Counted from the first letter of the stretch, positions 14,767 to 24,250 are shown. The stretch is 64,000 nt of DNA from Streptomyces sp. NBC_00223 (GCF_036199905.1 NZ_CP108109.1:5207501-5271500); one strand, 5' to 3'. The notes: generated by a model not told the origin, from the sequence alone. Program-made: numbers and translations.

Positions 14767-15858
14767 TTACGCGATCCGGCGCGCCGCCGCGAACGGCATC
14801 CAGCTCATCTGCCCGACCTCCACGACCGCCCCGGTGTGCGGTGCGTGCACGATCTGGCCGTTGCCGATGTAGATGCCGACATGGCTGATGCCGGAGTAGA
14901 AGAACACCAGGTCGCCTGGGCGCAGTTCGGACTGCGAGACCGCCGTGCCGTCCTTGACCTGGTCCCAGGTCGTCCGCCCGATGGTGATGCCCGCCGCGTG
15001 GTAGGCCGCCTGGGTCAGACCCGAGCAGTCGTACGAGTCCGGGCCCGTGCCGGTGGAGCGGTACGGCTTGCCGCGCTGGGCCATCGCGAACGCGATCGCG
15101 GCCGCCGCGCGCCCGGAGGCGGGACCGTTGTAGGTGTAGCTCGCGTTCGACGCCGAGGAGGAGGAAGAAGAGGAAGAAGAGGACGACGACGAGACCGGCG
15201 CCACCTTCGGGTGCATCGCGGCGAGCTTGGCGCGCTGTTCGGCGTTGAGGCTGTTGAGCAGCTTCTGCGCGGCGGCCAGCTTGGTCTGGAGGTTCTTCTT
15301 CTCGGTGGCGAGCTTGTTCTGCGCGGTGGTCAGCTCGTTCAGGCTCGCGGTGGCCTGGGCACGCTGGATGGACGCCTGCTCCTGCTGGATCTTGAAGTCC
15401 TCCAGCGCCTGTTCCTGCGTGGCGGAGACCCGGTCCATCAGGTGCGACTGCTGGAAGAACTGCTCCGGGTTGTCGGAGAGCAGCAGCTGGGTCGTCTGGT
15501 CCAGGCCGCCGTCGCGGTACTGGGCGGCGGCGAACTGGCCGAGCACCCGCCGCGTCTCGTTCATCTTCTGGGTCTTCTGGGCGACCTGGGTGAGCAGCTG
15601 GTTGGCCTTCTCCCGCTGCTTCTCGGTCTTCTCCTTGGCCTGGTCGTAGTGCTGTGTCGCGATCTCGGCCTGCTCGTTGAGGTCGTCGACCTGCTGCTTC
15701 ACCTCGGAGATCGAGGGCTGCGAGGGCTTGGCCGGCGCGGCAGTGGCGCTCTCGCTGAGCAGGGTGACCGAGGCGAGGGCCGCGGCGGTGATACCCACGG
15801 CGGCACGCGGAGCGGCCGAGGAGAGTATGTGGGTGCGCGGCTTGCGGTGCGACGCCAA
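14767..15858 (-). CDS. Secreted NlpC/P60 endopeptidase with poly-Ser linker (paralogue 2), c-di-AMP riboswitch controlled
   Basis: The 363-aa protein has a signal peptide (AAVGITAAALASVTLLSES, cleavage near ATAAP), a coiled coil over about residues 50-200, a run of 14 Ser as linker, and an NlpC/P60 domain with catalytic Cys in YDCSGLTQAAY and His in SHVGIYIGNGQIVHAPH. The start is taken as TTG 15858: GGAAGGAG lies 8 bases before it, and it yields MASHRK, matching the paralogues; ATG 15876 would put the ribosome site inside the gene. A ydaO-type riboswitch precedes it, so expression should follow c-di-AMP, as for other Streptomyces wall hydrolases. Confidence 0.93.
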   Translation of the reverse strand: MASHRKPRTHILSSAAPRAAVGITAAALASVTLLSESATAAPAKPSQPSISEVKQQVDDLNEQAEIATQHYDQAKEKTEKQREKANQLLTQVAQKTQKMNETRRVLGQFAAAQYRDGGLDQTTQLLLSDNPEQFFQQSHLMDRVSATQEQALEDFKIQQEQASIQRAQATASLNELTTAQNKLATEKKNLQTKLAAAQKLLNSLNAEQRAKLAAMHPKVAPVSSSSSSSSSSSSSASNASYTYNGPASGRAAAAIAFAMAQRGKPYRSTGTGPDSYDCSGLTQAAYHAAGITIGRTTWDQVKDGTAVSQSELRPGDLVFFYSGISHVGIYIGNGQIVHAPHTGAVVEVGQMSWMPFAAARRIA

Positions 15859-15902
15859 GGAGGCGACTCCTTCCATGCGCCGCCGACCGGGTTAGCTGAC
15901 GG

Positions 15903-16020
15903 GTTCGGGCCGGAAAGGTAGCCCTACGGGCCGGACGCCTGTCGGCGCCTGCCCCGATTCACCCCAAACTGCTGGTGGGTCCCCGGTTCCGGCTGTCGCC
16001 GGATTAGGCGGAGGCGGCTG
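15903..16020 (-). promoter_or_regulatory. c-di-AMP (ydaO/yuaA) riboswitch
   Basis: Read on the minus strand, the leader shows the conserved blocks of actinobacterial ydaO elements in order: TAATCCGGCGACAGCCGGA, CCGGGGACCCA, TTGGGGTGAATCGG and GTAGGGCTACC, about 45 bases before the start of the NlpC/P60 gene. In this class c-di-AMP binding usually turns expression off. The remaining part of the 15859-16196 gap holds the promoter side and no gene. Confidence 0.85.
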
Positions 16021-16196
16021 GCTGCCGGCACCTTCACCGGCGGGGAACGAGCCACCTAGCGGGCTACGGTAGTCAACTGGCGCAAGGCTTGGGAAGTTTA
16101 GATCGCAATGTGACCGAAATCGCTTTGTGATCTTACGGGTTGTGCGGGGCATCGTTACCCATTACCGCCCAATGCGCTCCGATCGCCCTCAAGGGA

Positions 16197-17309
16197 TCAA
16201 TACGGGCGCGCCGCCGCATAGAACGGCATTTCGGTGATCGGGGCGATTTTGACCACCGTGCCGGTGTGCGGGGCGTGGATCATCTGGCCGTCGCCGATGT
16301 AGAGCCCGACATGGCTGACGTCGCTGTAGAAGAAGATCAGATCGCCCGGCCGGAGGTCCGACTCCGACACCCGGGTGCCGACGTCCACCTGGTCGTACGT
16401 GGTCCGCGGCAGCTCGATCCCGGCCGCCTTGTACGCCGCCTGGGTAAGGCCCGAGCAGTCGAACGAGTCCGGCCCGGTCGCGCCCCACACATACGGCTTC
16501 CCGAGCTGGTTGCGCGCGAAGGCGATGGCCTGGTCGGCGACCGAGGAGTTGGCGGCCGGCACGGGGGCGTCCTCGGCCCTGGCGGCCGCGGCCTGCCGCG
16601 CGGCCTTCTCCTTCGCCGCCAGCGCGGCCGCCTTCACCCGCGCTTCGGCCTCCTGCTCGGCCTGTAGCGCCGCCAGCCGCGCCTTCTCCTGCGCGGTCAG
16701 CGTGTTGAGCAGGTGCTGCGCCGCGCCCAGCTTGGTCTGTACGTCCTTCTTGGCCGTCCGCAGTCCGGCCTGCTGCGTGGTGAGGGTCGCCAGGCTCTGC
16801 GCCGCCTCGATCCGCTGCTGAGTGGCCGCGGCCTGCTGCACCCGGTAGGACTCCACGGCCTGCTTCTGCCGCCGGCCGAGCACATCGGTCAGATGGGCCT
16901 GGTCGGCCAGGCTCTCCGGGTCGGCGGCGAGCAGATAGCGCCCGGCCGAGTCGTCGCCGCCGGCCCGGTACTGCGCGGCCGCGTACTGGCCCAGCAACCG
17001 CCGGGAGTCGTTCAGCTGCTGTGTCTTCCGCGCGGCCTGCGCCAGCAGCTTGTTGACCTTCGTGTTCTGCTGGTCGGTCTGCTCCTTGGCGCCGTTGTAG
17101 TGCTCGGTGGCGACCTCGGCCTGGTGCATCAGCGAGTCGACCTTCGCCTTCACCTCGGATATCGACGGCTGCGCGGGCTTGGCGGGCGCGGCGTTCGCGC
17201 TCTCGGTGAGCAGGGTCACGGTGGCCAGGGCGGCTGTGGTGAGCCCCACGGCCGCGCGCGGGCCGGGGGAGCTGAGTAGCGCGGTACGGGCCTTACGGTG
17301 TGTCGCCAT
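16197..17309 (-). CDS. Secreted NlpC/P60 endopeptidase (paralogue 3)
   Basis: The 370-aa protein has the same plan as paralogue 2: signal peptide (VGLTTAALATVTLLTES, cleavage near NAAPAK), an Ala/Gln/Lys-rich coiled coil over about 45-260, and an NlpC/P60 domain with Cys in FDCSGLTQAAY and His in SHVGLYIGDGQMIHAPH. ATG 17309 (MATHRK) has GAGGAG 11 bases upstream. No ydaO blocks are visible upstream (17310-17577), so this copy seems regulated differently from paralogue 2. It is divergent from pcrA. Confidence 0.93.
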   Translation of the reverse strand: MATHRKARTALLSSPGPRAAVGLTTAALATVTLLTESANAAPAKPAQPSISEVKAKVDSLMHQAEVATEHYNGAKEQTDQQNTKVNKLLAQAARKTQQLNDSRRLLGQYAAAQYRAGGDDSAGRYLLAADPESLADQAHLTDVLGRRQKQAVESYRVQQAAATQQRIEAAQSLATLTTQQAGLRTAKKDVQTKLGAAQHLLNTLTAQEKARLAALQAEQEAEARVKAAALAAKEKAARQAAAARAEDAPVPAANSSVADQAIAFARNQLGKPYVWGATGPDSFDCSGLTQAAYKAAGIELPRTTYDQVDVGTRVSESDLRPGDLIFFYSDVSHVGLYIGDGQMIHAPHTGTVVKIAPITEMPFYAAARPY

Positions 17310-17577
17310 TGCGGGCGGACTCCTCTCGGCCGCTGCCTGGATGCGGTTGGTGCGGAACCGTAGCCAACGCCCGGTACCACTGGAAAGGCCGATGTCCGAT
17401 AGGCCCGATACCTTTTCGTCATCTTTTGCCGATCGCGGAGAGTTGTGACGGAGGGTGGCGGACGGGCTACGAGGGGACGGGCGCGGGGCGGCGCCGCGGG
17501 CCCGTACGGACACCTCCGCCGGGTCCTTCGGTGAACCGGGCCGGACTGTCGGTGGGGACGCCTAGACTCGGGAGGCG

Positions 17578-20064
17578 ATGAGCAGCCTCTTTGACGAACA
17601 CTTCCTCGCCGGCCTCGACTCCGCCGCCCATGGGCCGGTCGACTCCGCGCCCCCGCCGCCGGAGGACGACGGCGGGCCGGAGCACGTACCGGACAGCCTC
17701 TTCGGCGACCGGTTCGACGGGCCGCCGCCCGAGCGCGACGCGTACTACCGGGACGGCGCACCGCGCCCGGCCACCGACCCCGCGCAACTGCTCGAAGGGC
17801 TCAACGAGCAGCAGCGCGCGGCCGTCGAGCACGCCGGCGGACCGCTGCTCATCGTCGCCGGGGCCGGCTCGGGCAAGACCCGGGTGCTCACCCACCGCAT
17901 CGCCTATCTGCTCGGCGCCCGCCAGGTGCACCCCGGCGCGATCCTCGCGATCACCTTCACCAACAAGGCCGCGGGCGAGATGAAGGAGCGCGTCGAGGAG
18001 CTGGTCGGCCCGCGCGCCAAGGCCATGTGGGTGTCCACCTTCCACAGCGCCTGCGTCCGCATCCTGCGCCGCGAGTCCAAGGTGCTGGGCTTCACCTCGT
18101 CCTTCTCGATCTACGACGCCGCCGACTCCAAGCGGCTGATGGCGCTGGTCTGCCGGGACCTGGACCTCGACCCCAAGCAGTTCCCGCCGAAGTCCTTCAG
18201 CGCGAAGGTCTCCAACCTCAAGAACGAACTCATCGACGAGGAGACCTTCGCCGCCCAGGCGGAGAACTCCTTCGAGAAGAAGCTCGCCGAGGCGTACGCG
18301 ATGTACCAGGCGCGGCTGCGCGAGGCCAACGCGCTGGACTTCGACGACATCATCATGACCACGGTCAATCTGCTCCAGGCGTTCCCCGACGTCGCCGAGC
18401 ACTACCGGCGGCGCTTCCGGCACGTCCTCGTCGACGAGTACCAGGACACCAACCACGCCCAGTACACGCTGGTGCGCGAGCTGGTCGGGCCGGGCGGAGC
18501 CGAGGGCGGCGAGCCGGCTCACGAGATGGCCGAGCTGTGCGTCGTCGGCGACGCGGACCAGTCGATCTACGCCTTCCGGGGCGCGACCATCCGCAACATC
18601 CTCCAGTTCGAGGAGGACTACCCGCAGGCCCGTACGATCCTGCTGGAGCAGAACTACCGCTCCACCCAGACCATCCTCTCGGCCGCCAACGCCGTCATCG
18701 AGCGCAACGCCGGGCGCCGCGCCAAGAACCTGTGGACCGAGTCCGGCGAGGGCCCGGTCATCATCGGCTACGCGGCCGACCAGGAGCACGACGAGGCGCA
18801 GTACGTCGCCGACGAGATCGACCGCCTCACCGACGCCGGTGACGCCCGCCCCGGCGACGTCGCCGTCTTCTACCGCACCAACGCGCAGTCCCGTGTCTTC
18901 GAAGAGGTCTTCATCCGGGTCGGGCTGCCGTACAAGGTGGTCGGCGGCGTCCGCTTCTACGAGCGGCGCGAGGTCCGCGACGTGCTCGCCTACCTGCGGG
19001 TGCTGGCCAACCCCGAGGACTCCGTACCCCTGCGCCGCATCCTCAACGTGCCCAAGCGCGGCATCGGCGACCGGGCCGAGGCGATGATCGACGCCCTGTC
19101 GCAGCGCGAGCGGATCTCCTTCCCGCAGGCACTGCGCCGGGTCGACGACGCCTACGGCATGGCGGCGCGCTCGGCCAACGCGGTCAAGCGGTTCAACACG
19201 CTGATGGACGAGCTGCGCACGGTCGTCGAGTCGGGCGCCGGGCCCGCGGTGGTGCTGGAAGCGGTGCTGGAACGGACCGGCTATCTCGCCGAGTTGCAGG
19301 CGTCGACCGATCCGCAGGACGAGACCCGGGTCGAGAACCTTCAGGAACTCGCCGCGGTGGCACTGGAGTTCGAGCAGGAGCGCGGCGAGGAGGAGCCGGG
19401 CACGCTGGCCGAGTTCCTGGAGCGGGTCGCGCTCGTCGCCGACTCGGACCAGATCCCGGACGACGACACGGAGTCCGGCGGTGTGATCACGCTCATGACG
19501 CTGCACACCGCGAAGGGCCTTGAGTTCCCTGTGGTGTTCCTGACCGGCATGGAGGACGGGGTCTTCCCGCACATGCGGGCGCTGGGCCAGGTCAAAGAGC
19601 TGGAGGAGGAGCGCCGGCTGGCGTACGTGGGCATCACCCGCGCCCGCGAACGGCTCTACCTCACCCGGTCGATGATGCGCAGCGCGTGGGGCCAGCCCTC
19701 GTACAACCCGCCGTCGCGGTTCCTGGAGGAGATCCCGGACTCGCTCATCGAGTGGAAGCGGACGGGTTCGTCCGGGGGACCTTCGGGGCCCGGCTCCAAG
19801 GCGGCGGCGTCGCTCTCCTCGACGCTCTCCGCCGGGCGCGGCGGCGGCCGCTCCGCCAGCGGCGGCTTCGCGACGCGCCGCTCGTCCGGCGACCGCCCGG
19901 TGATCTCACTGACGGTCGGCGACCGGGTCACCCACGACCAGTTCGGCCTGGGCACGGTCGTCTCGGTCACGGGCAACCCGGGCGACGAAAAGGCCACGAT
20001 CGACTTCGGCGACGAGCGCCCCAAACAACTCCTCCTCCGCTACGCCCCAGTCGAAAAACTCTAA
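17578..20064 (+). CDS. pcrA: ATP-dependent DNA helicase PcrA/UvrD
   Basis: The 828-aa SF1A 3'-5' helicase acts in nucleotide excision repair and removal of RNA polymerase or RecA from DNA. Visible motifs: Q-motif region LNEQQRAAVEH, Walker A GAGSGKTRVL, motif Ia TFTNKAAGEMKER, motif II VDEYQDTN, motif III GDADQSIYAFRGA, motif IV QNYRST, motif V TLHTAKGLEFPVVF and motif VI VGITRARERLYL. The C-terminus ends in a Tudor-like module (VGDRVTHDQFGLGTVVSV) that contacts RNA polymerase in PcrA. There is an acidic N-terminal extension of about 70 residues, as in other actinobacterial PcrA. ATG 17578 with GGGAGG upstream. Confidence 0.97.
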   Translation: MSSLFDEHFLAGLDSAAHGPVDSAPPPPEDDGGPEHVPDSLFGDRFDGPPPERDAYYRDGAPRPATDPAQLLEGLNEQQRAAVEHAGGPLLIVAGAGSGKTRVLTHRIAYLLGARQVHPGAILAITFTNKAAGEMKERVEELVGPRAKAMWVSTFHSACVRILRRESKVLGFTSSFSIYDAADSKRLMALVCRDLDLDPKQFPPKSFSAKVSNLKNELIDEETFAAQAENSFEKKLAEAYAMYQARLREANALDFDDIIMTTVNLLQAFPDVAEHYRRRFRHVLVDEYQDTNHAQYTLVRELVGPGGAEGGEPAHEMAELCVVGDADQSIYAFRGATIRNILQFEEDYPQARTILLEQNYRSTQTILSAANAVIERNAGRRAKNLWTESGEGPVIIGYAADQEHDEAQYVADEIDRLTDAGDARPGDVAVFYRTNAQSRVFEEVFIRVGLPYKVVGGVRFYERREVRDVLAYLRVLANPEDSVPLRRILNVPKRGIGDRAEAMIDALSQRERISFPQALRRVDDAYGMAARSANAVKRFNTLMDELRTVVESGAGPAVVLEAVLERTGYLAELQASTDPQDETRVENLQELAAVALEFEQERGEEEPGTLAEFLERVALVADSDQIPDDDTESGGVITLMTLHTAKGLEFPVVFLTGMEDGVFPHMRALGQVKELEEERRLAYVGITRARERLYLTRSMMRSAWGQPSYNPPSRFLEEIPDSLIEWKRTGSSGGPSGPGSKAAASLSSTLSAGRGGGRSASGGFATRRSSGDRPVISLTVGDRVTHDQFGLGTVVSVTGNPGDEKATIDFGDERPKQLLLRYAPVEKL

Positions 20065-20126
20065 CGCCCGCCCCACGACGGACGGATGTTCCGGACCAGG
20101 GCCTTGGAGGCAGCGGCCTCCGGTTA

Positions 20127-20235
20127 GGGGCGCGAGGAACTGCGCGACCAGCCATCGACCGGGCGGAAGGTCCGGAACTGGCCTCGGGGGCACCCCCTGC
20201 GGTCGGGGGCGCGAGGAACTGCGCGCTCAGCCCGC
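20127..20235. repeat. Two copies of a Streptomyces dispersed intergenic repeat
   Basis: GGGGCGCGAGGAACTGCGCG lies at 20127-20146 and 20206-20225, each followed by an AGCC-type tail. Near-identical strings are frequent between Streptomyces genes. The pair sits in the 242-base gap between convergent pcrA and the M23 peptidase, where no separate simple hairpin terminator stands out. Confidence 0.7.
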
Positions 20236-20306
20236 TACCGGCGGACGTTCCGGAAACCAGCCCCAACGCGCCACCGCGTTCGGCTCTCCCACCGCCCCGC
20301 GAAGGA

Positions 20307-21920
20307 TCAGCGGGGATCGAGCCCATGCGCCAACAACCACGGCAGCGGATCAATGGGCGCCCCCCCATTCGGCCGCACCTCAAAGTGCATATGCGGCCCG
20401 GTGGTATTACCCGTATTTCCGGAGTAGGCGATCACCTCCCCCGCCTTGACCTTGCCACTACGAATCTTCGTACTGCTCAGATGGCAGTACCACGTCTCCG
20501 TACCGTCGGGCGCGGTCACGATCGCCATGTTTCCGTACGAGCTGTTCCACTGCGTACGGACCGTTCCATCGGTCGCGGCCATCACGGGAGTACCGACCTG
20601 TACGGGAAAGTCGATCCCCGTGTGCAGCGCCATCCAGTTGACGCCCGCCTGCCCGAAGTACGCGCTCAACCCCTTCTGCTTCACCGGCAGCAGGAACTTC
20701 GGCCGCAGCGCCTCCTTGCGGGCCGCCGCCTCGGCCTTCGCCTTCTTCGCCGCCTCCTGGCGGTCCTTGAGGTCGATCCGCTCCTGCGTACGGCTGGCAC
20801 GCGTGGCGAAGTCGTCCGCGTCGCGGCTCACCCCGGCGAGCTGCCGGTCGAGCTGCGTGGTCGGGGCCTTCGCCGACGCCTGGCCGTCGGCCCGCGTACT
20901 GGACGAGTCATGGGCCATGTCCACCCCGGCCACCGCGGCGGCGCCGACCGCCGCCACACCCATCACGGCCACGGACGGCACTGCGACGGTGAGCAGCGCC
21001 GAACGCTTCGCGGGCTTGCGGCGACGGCTGCGGGCGACCGGCTCCCCGTGCCCGGCGAGGTCGTCACCGGCGTAGTCGTGCCGCTCGGGCACGTCGTCGG
21101 TGGCGAGCGCGGTCGTCGTGAACACGTCGTCGAGCGCGGGGTCCGGGTCGAGGTCGTAGGCCACCGTGGGCTCGGGCGTCCGTACGGGCTCGGGCGTCTG
21201 CCGGGGCTCGTAGGTCCCGTGGCTCTCGTACGCGGGCGGCGCCTGCTCGAAGACGCCGGTGTCGCCGCTCGCGTCGTACCCGTAGCCATAGCTGTACCCA
21301 TAGCCGTACGCCGGGTAAGCGCCCGAGTCCCAGTCCTGCTGCGGATAGCCGGCGGCGGACTGCTGGGGCTGCTGGGACTGGTCGGCCGGGGTCTGGACGG
21401 CCTGAGTGGCCTGGGCGGTGGGCGGCTCGGCCTGCCACAGCGCGCTGGTGTCGTACGTGCCGGTGTCGTAGTAGCCGGAGTTGCCGTACGCGTACGGGTC
21501 GTAAGTGGCGTGCGACCCCGTGTCGTAGGCGGTGGTGTCGTAACCGACGGCGCCGATGACACCCGTGTCGTATGTACCTGTGTCGTACGTACCCGTGTCG
21601 TAGGTCCCGGTGCCGTACGTCGTCGACTCGTATCCGGTGCCGTACGACTGCGCGGCGGACTGCTCGTATCCGGTGGCGTAGCCCTCGGGACCGTAGCCGT
21701 ACCCCTGCGCGGGCACCTGAGGCTGCTGCATCTGGAACTGCTGGGTCTGCTGGGCCTGCATCTGGCCGAACGGGTCCGGCTGCGGCGGGATGTACGCGTA
21801 GGTGCCGGTCGCGTCGTCCGCGTAGGTGGTGCCGACGGGCCGGTAGGAATCCTGGGAGTAGGAGTCGTACCCGTGTGCGTCGTAATCGGGGGTATACCCC
21901 GACGGGGGACGTGCGTTCAC
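20307..21920 (-). CDS. Membrane-anchored M23 (LytM-type) metallopeptidase with Tyr-rich cytoplasmic region
   Basis: The 537-aa protein has a Gln/Tyr/Pro/Gly-rich N-terminal ~290 residues with repeats such as TGTYDTGTYDTGTYDTG and GYGYSYGYGYD, a basic SRRRKPAKR stop-transfer signal, one membrane helix (LLTVAVPSVAVMGVAAVGAA), a short coiled coil, and a C-terminal M23 domain with the zinc motifs HTGIDF (HxGxD) and HMHFEV (HxH). It should cleave or sense peptidoglycan outside the membrane. GTG 21920 is used; the ribosome site is weak (GAGAAG). It converges on pcrA. Confidence 0.9.
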   Translation of the reverse strand: MNARPPSGYTPDYDAHGYDSYSQDSYRPVGTTYADDATGTYAYIPPQPDPFGQMQAQQTQQFQMQQPQVPAQGYGYGPEGYATGYEQSAAQSYGTGYESTTYGTGTYDTGTYDTGTYDTGVIGAVGYDTTAYDTGSHATYDPYAYGNSGYYDTGTYDTSALWQAEPPTAQATQAVQTPADQSQQPQQSAAGYPQQDWDSGAYPAYGYGYSYGYGYDASGDTGVFEQAPPAYESHGTYEPRQTPEPVRTPEPTVAYDLDPDPALDDVFTTTALATDDVPERHDYAGDDLAGHGEPVARSRRRKPAKRSALLTVAVPSVAVMGVAAVGAAAVAGVDMAHDSSSTRADGQASAKAPTTQLDRQLAGVSRDADDFATRASRTQERIDLKDRQEAAKKAKAEAAARKEALRPKFLLPVKQKGLSAYFGQAGVNWMALHTGIDFPVQVGTPVMAATDGTVRTQWNSSYGNMAIVTAPDGTETWYCHLSSTKIRSGKVKAGEVIAYSGNTGNTTGPHMHFEVRPNGGAPIDPLPWLLAHGLDPR

Positions 21921-22059
21921 CGCCAGCTTCTCTTTCGCCTCGGCAGCAGGAGAATTAGCGGCGACTGTAGCCCTCTGTACCCAGCCGCCACAATCTCTTC
22001 CGGCGACCTGGCGTCCGCCTTGCCCGGTGTTCGGTCGGTATTCGACCGTTATGTGTCCG

Positions 22060-23154
22060 TTATGCGGCGTCGATCGCGTCCTGCAAAGGGCCGTTTTCGG
22101 TCAGCGCCCGGCGTATCTCCGCAGCTACGGCCGTGTGCACGGGCAGTGCGAGATGGCCGATACCGGTCACCAGGACATTTTTCGCCCTCAGGTCCGGATG
22201 TTCGAGGCGCGCCGACTCGACCGGAATCATCAACTGATCGAGGTTGCTCCAAAAGGCTACGAAGCGTGTTCGGCAGCCCTTCGCCGGACCCGCCAACTCC
22301 TTCAGCACCGGAGATCCGGGGCGCATCTGGCGGGCCAGCGGGTGCGGGGCGAGGGCCGGCACCGCGCGGGTGCCTGCGTGCGGGGTGCCCATCGTCACCA
22401 GGGTGCGTACACGCGCGTCGCCGCCGAGGCACTGCGCGTAATAGCGGGCGACCAGGCCGCCCAGGCTGTGGGCGACGATGTCCACCTCGGAGTGGCCGGA
22501 CCGGGCGCAGACCTGCTCGATCAGCGGGCCCAGCAGTTCGGCGGCGGTACGGATGTCGCTGGTCAGCGGCGAATAGTTGACCGCCTGGACGCGGGGCCAG
22601 CCGTGCCGCAGCAGAGAACGACGCAGCAGGGTGAGCGCCGAGCGGTTGTCCACGAAGCCGTGGAGGAGGAGGACCGGAGGGTGCTCGGCGGGCGGCCGGG
22701 CCGATGGCTTGTTGTGCGAGGTGGCCCGGGTGCGCGGTCCGGGCGTGGCGTCCGTGTCGTCTGCGGAGTCTGCGGAGTCCGTGGTGTCGGCGGCGTCCGC
22801 GGCATCCATGGCGTCGGCGGGCGGCGGGGCGGGTGCGGGGGAGTGCTCGCGCTCGGGCAGCATGCCGGTCGGGTAGAGCAGCACATGTCCGGCCAGCAGG
22901 GCCAGGTCGATGGCGGTGGCCCGGGCCAGCTCGGCGCTGTGGGTTCGCCAGAGCCGGCTGCCCGGCAGTGACCAGTGGTGGCGGTGGGCCTCGGGCTCGG
23001 CGGCCTCCGGCTGCTCGTGGTCGGCTCGGTCTTGTCCGGGCGGCTGAGGGCCGGGGTGCTGAGAGCGGGGTGACTGAGGGCCGGATCGCTGATGGTCGGG
23101 CGGCTGAGGGCCGGGCTCGGCCCCCGGACCGGTCTCCGACGACTGGGCGGCCAT
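22060..23154 (-). CDS. Lipase/esterase-like alpha/beta hydrolase
   Basis: The ~364-aa protein has a Pro/Gln/Asp-rich N-terminal ~150 residues including an acidic DAADAADTTDSADSADD tract, then a lipase fold: VLLLHGFVDNRSALTLLRR (oxyanion region) and VDIVAHSLGGLVARYYAQ with the nucleophile Ser, then TMGTPHAGT. It resembles class 2 lipases/PGAP1-like esterases, but the lid and substrate cannot be inferred. ATG 23154 with GGAGG eight bases upstream is preferred to longer starts, which would run over the promoter region. There is a hydrophobic segment (AIDLALLAGHVLLYP) but no classical signal peptide. Confidence 0.82.
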   Translation of the reverse strand: MAAQSSETGPGAEPGPQPPDHQRSGPQSPRSQHPGPQPPGQDRADHEQPEAAEPEAHRHHWSLPGSRLWRTHSAELARATAIDLALLAGHVLLYPTGMLPEREHSPAPAPPPADAMDAADAADTTDSADSADDTDATPGPRTRATSHNKPSARPPAEHPPVLLLHGFVDNRSALTLLRRSLLRHGWPRVQAVNYSPLTSDIRTAAELLGPLIEQVCARSGHSEVDIVAHSLGGLVARYYAQCLGGDARVRTLVTMGTPHAGTRAVPALAPHPLARQMRPGSPVLKELAGPAKGCRTRFVAFWSNLDQLMIPVESARLEHPDLRAKNVLVTGIGHLALPVHTAVAAEIRRALTENGPLQDAIDAA

Positions 23155-23516
23155 GGCCCACCTCCCGTCGCGGCGTCGGGAGGTCGACGATGACCTCCGG
23201 GCGCGCCCTCGGCGGGAGCCGGAGCGGAGGCCGCACCGCCGTGTCCTGCGGCTGAGGTGCGGCGATACGGCTTCCTGGCTGCGGCTCCTGCGGAACGTGC
23301 CGGGCCCACCCGCCGCTCCGGCGTGTCCCGCGCCGGGGAGACCTGGGCGGACCCGACTCTCGGTGAATCTGTCCCCCTGTGTGATTTCCCCCTCCCCGGG
23401 TCCCGTAAAACTGACGGGCCCCCGGCGGGGGCGATAACGTTCGTTCACGCTGCGGTGAGCCGACCGGTGCCGCGGCTCACAGACCCGGCCCGCGAGCCGT
23501 ACGCATGGAGGCAGTC
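23155..23516. promoter_or_regulatory. Divergent promoter region, lipase and icmB
   Basis: These 362 bases between divergent genes show no gene. A GATAACGTT block (about 23432-23440) about 75 bases before the icmB start could be a -10 element. Nothing else distinctive is seen. Confidence 0.35.
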
Positions 23517-23930
23517 ATGGGAGTGTCCGGACCCATCCGCGTGGTGGTCGCCAAGCCCGGTCTTGACGGCCACGACCGTGGGGCCAAGGTGATCGCGCGG
23601 GCGCTGCGGGACGCCGGTATGGAGGTCATCTACACCGGGCTGCACCAGACGCCCGAGCAGGTCGTCGACACGGCCATCCAGGAGGACGCCGACGCGATCG
23701 GGCTCTCGATCCTGTCCGGCGCGCACATGACGCTCTTCGCGAAGGTGCTTGAGCTGCTCAAGGACCGCGACGCGGCGGACATCAAGGTCTTCGGCGGCGG
23801 GATCATCCCCGAGGCGGACATCCCCCCGCTCAAGGAGCTGGGCGTCGCCGCGATCTTCACGCCGGGCACGCCCACCGGCGACGTGGTGACCTGGGTCAAC
23901 GCGAACGTCCGCCAGCCCGCCGGCGCGTAA
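23517..23930 (+). CDS. icmB: Cobalamin-binding subunit, isobutyryl-CoA mutase small subunit type
   Basis: The 137-aa protein is a stand-alone B12-binding domain: [12 protein letters not shown] contains the DxHxxG motif whose His replaces dimethylbenzimidazole on cobalt, followed by [13 protein letters not shown] and [11 protein letters not shown] that cradle the nucleotide tail. Length and isolation match IcmB, the small subunit that joins IcmA to interconvert isobutyryl-CoA and n-butyryl-CoA; the gene also lies next to pcrA in S. coelicolor. ATG 23517 has GGAGG five bases upstream (the site overlaps the earlier ATG 23505). No large subunit is present in the window, so it must be encoded elsewhere. 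Confidence 0.88.
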   Translation: MGVSGPIRVVVAKPGLDGHDRGAKVIARALRDAGMEVIYTGLHQTPEQVVDTAIQEDADAIGLSILSGAHMTLFAKVLELLKDRDAADIKVFGGGIIPEADIPPLKELGVAAIFTPGTPTGDVVTWVNANVRQPAGA

Positions 23931-24250
23931 CCCGCTCCCGCGCGACCCCTGCGGCCGGGCGCGTGCCCGGCTTGTCGCCGAGCCGCGCCCAAGCCGGGGC
24001 GCGGCTGAGGTGCGCCCGTGTACGAGGGGTGCGGCTCGGCGCACGCCCGTGTACGAGGGGTGCGGCCCGCGCTCCGCGCGGGTCGGTTGCGCGTGACCGT
24101 GGCCCCCTCCGCGCGGAGACATCCGCGCTGGGCGGGCGGTTCGCGCGTGACCGTGGGGGCCCGTCGGCCCGGCTCGGCGCGGTGCGCGTGGCCGTGGTGC
24201 GCGTGACCCCGACGGGCGTTGGGCGCAAGTGCGCGGCAGCGGGGGCGGGT
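23931..24250. repeat. Intergenic short tandem repeats
   Basis: The 320-base gap between convergent genes holds a 31-bp tandem repeat (CGCCCGTGTACGAGGGGTGC at 24013 and 24044) and a second motif, CGCGTGACCGTGG, near 24090 and 24145. No gene is credible here. Confidence 0.55.

Noticed and set aside
17310-17577. Second c-di-AMP riboswitch before NlpC/P60 paralogue 3
   Set aside because: The conserved GGGGTGAATC and GTAGGGCTACC blocks are not present.
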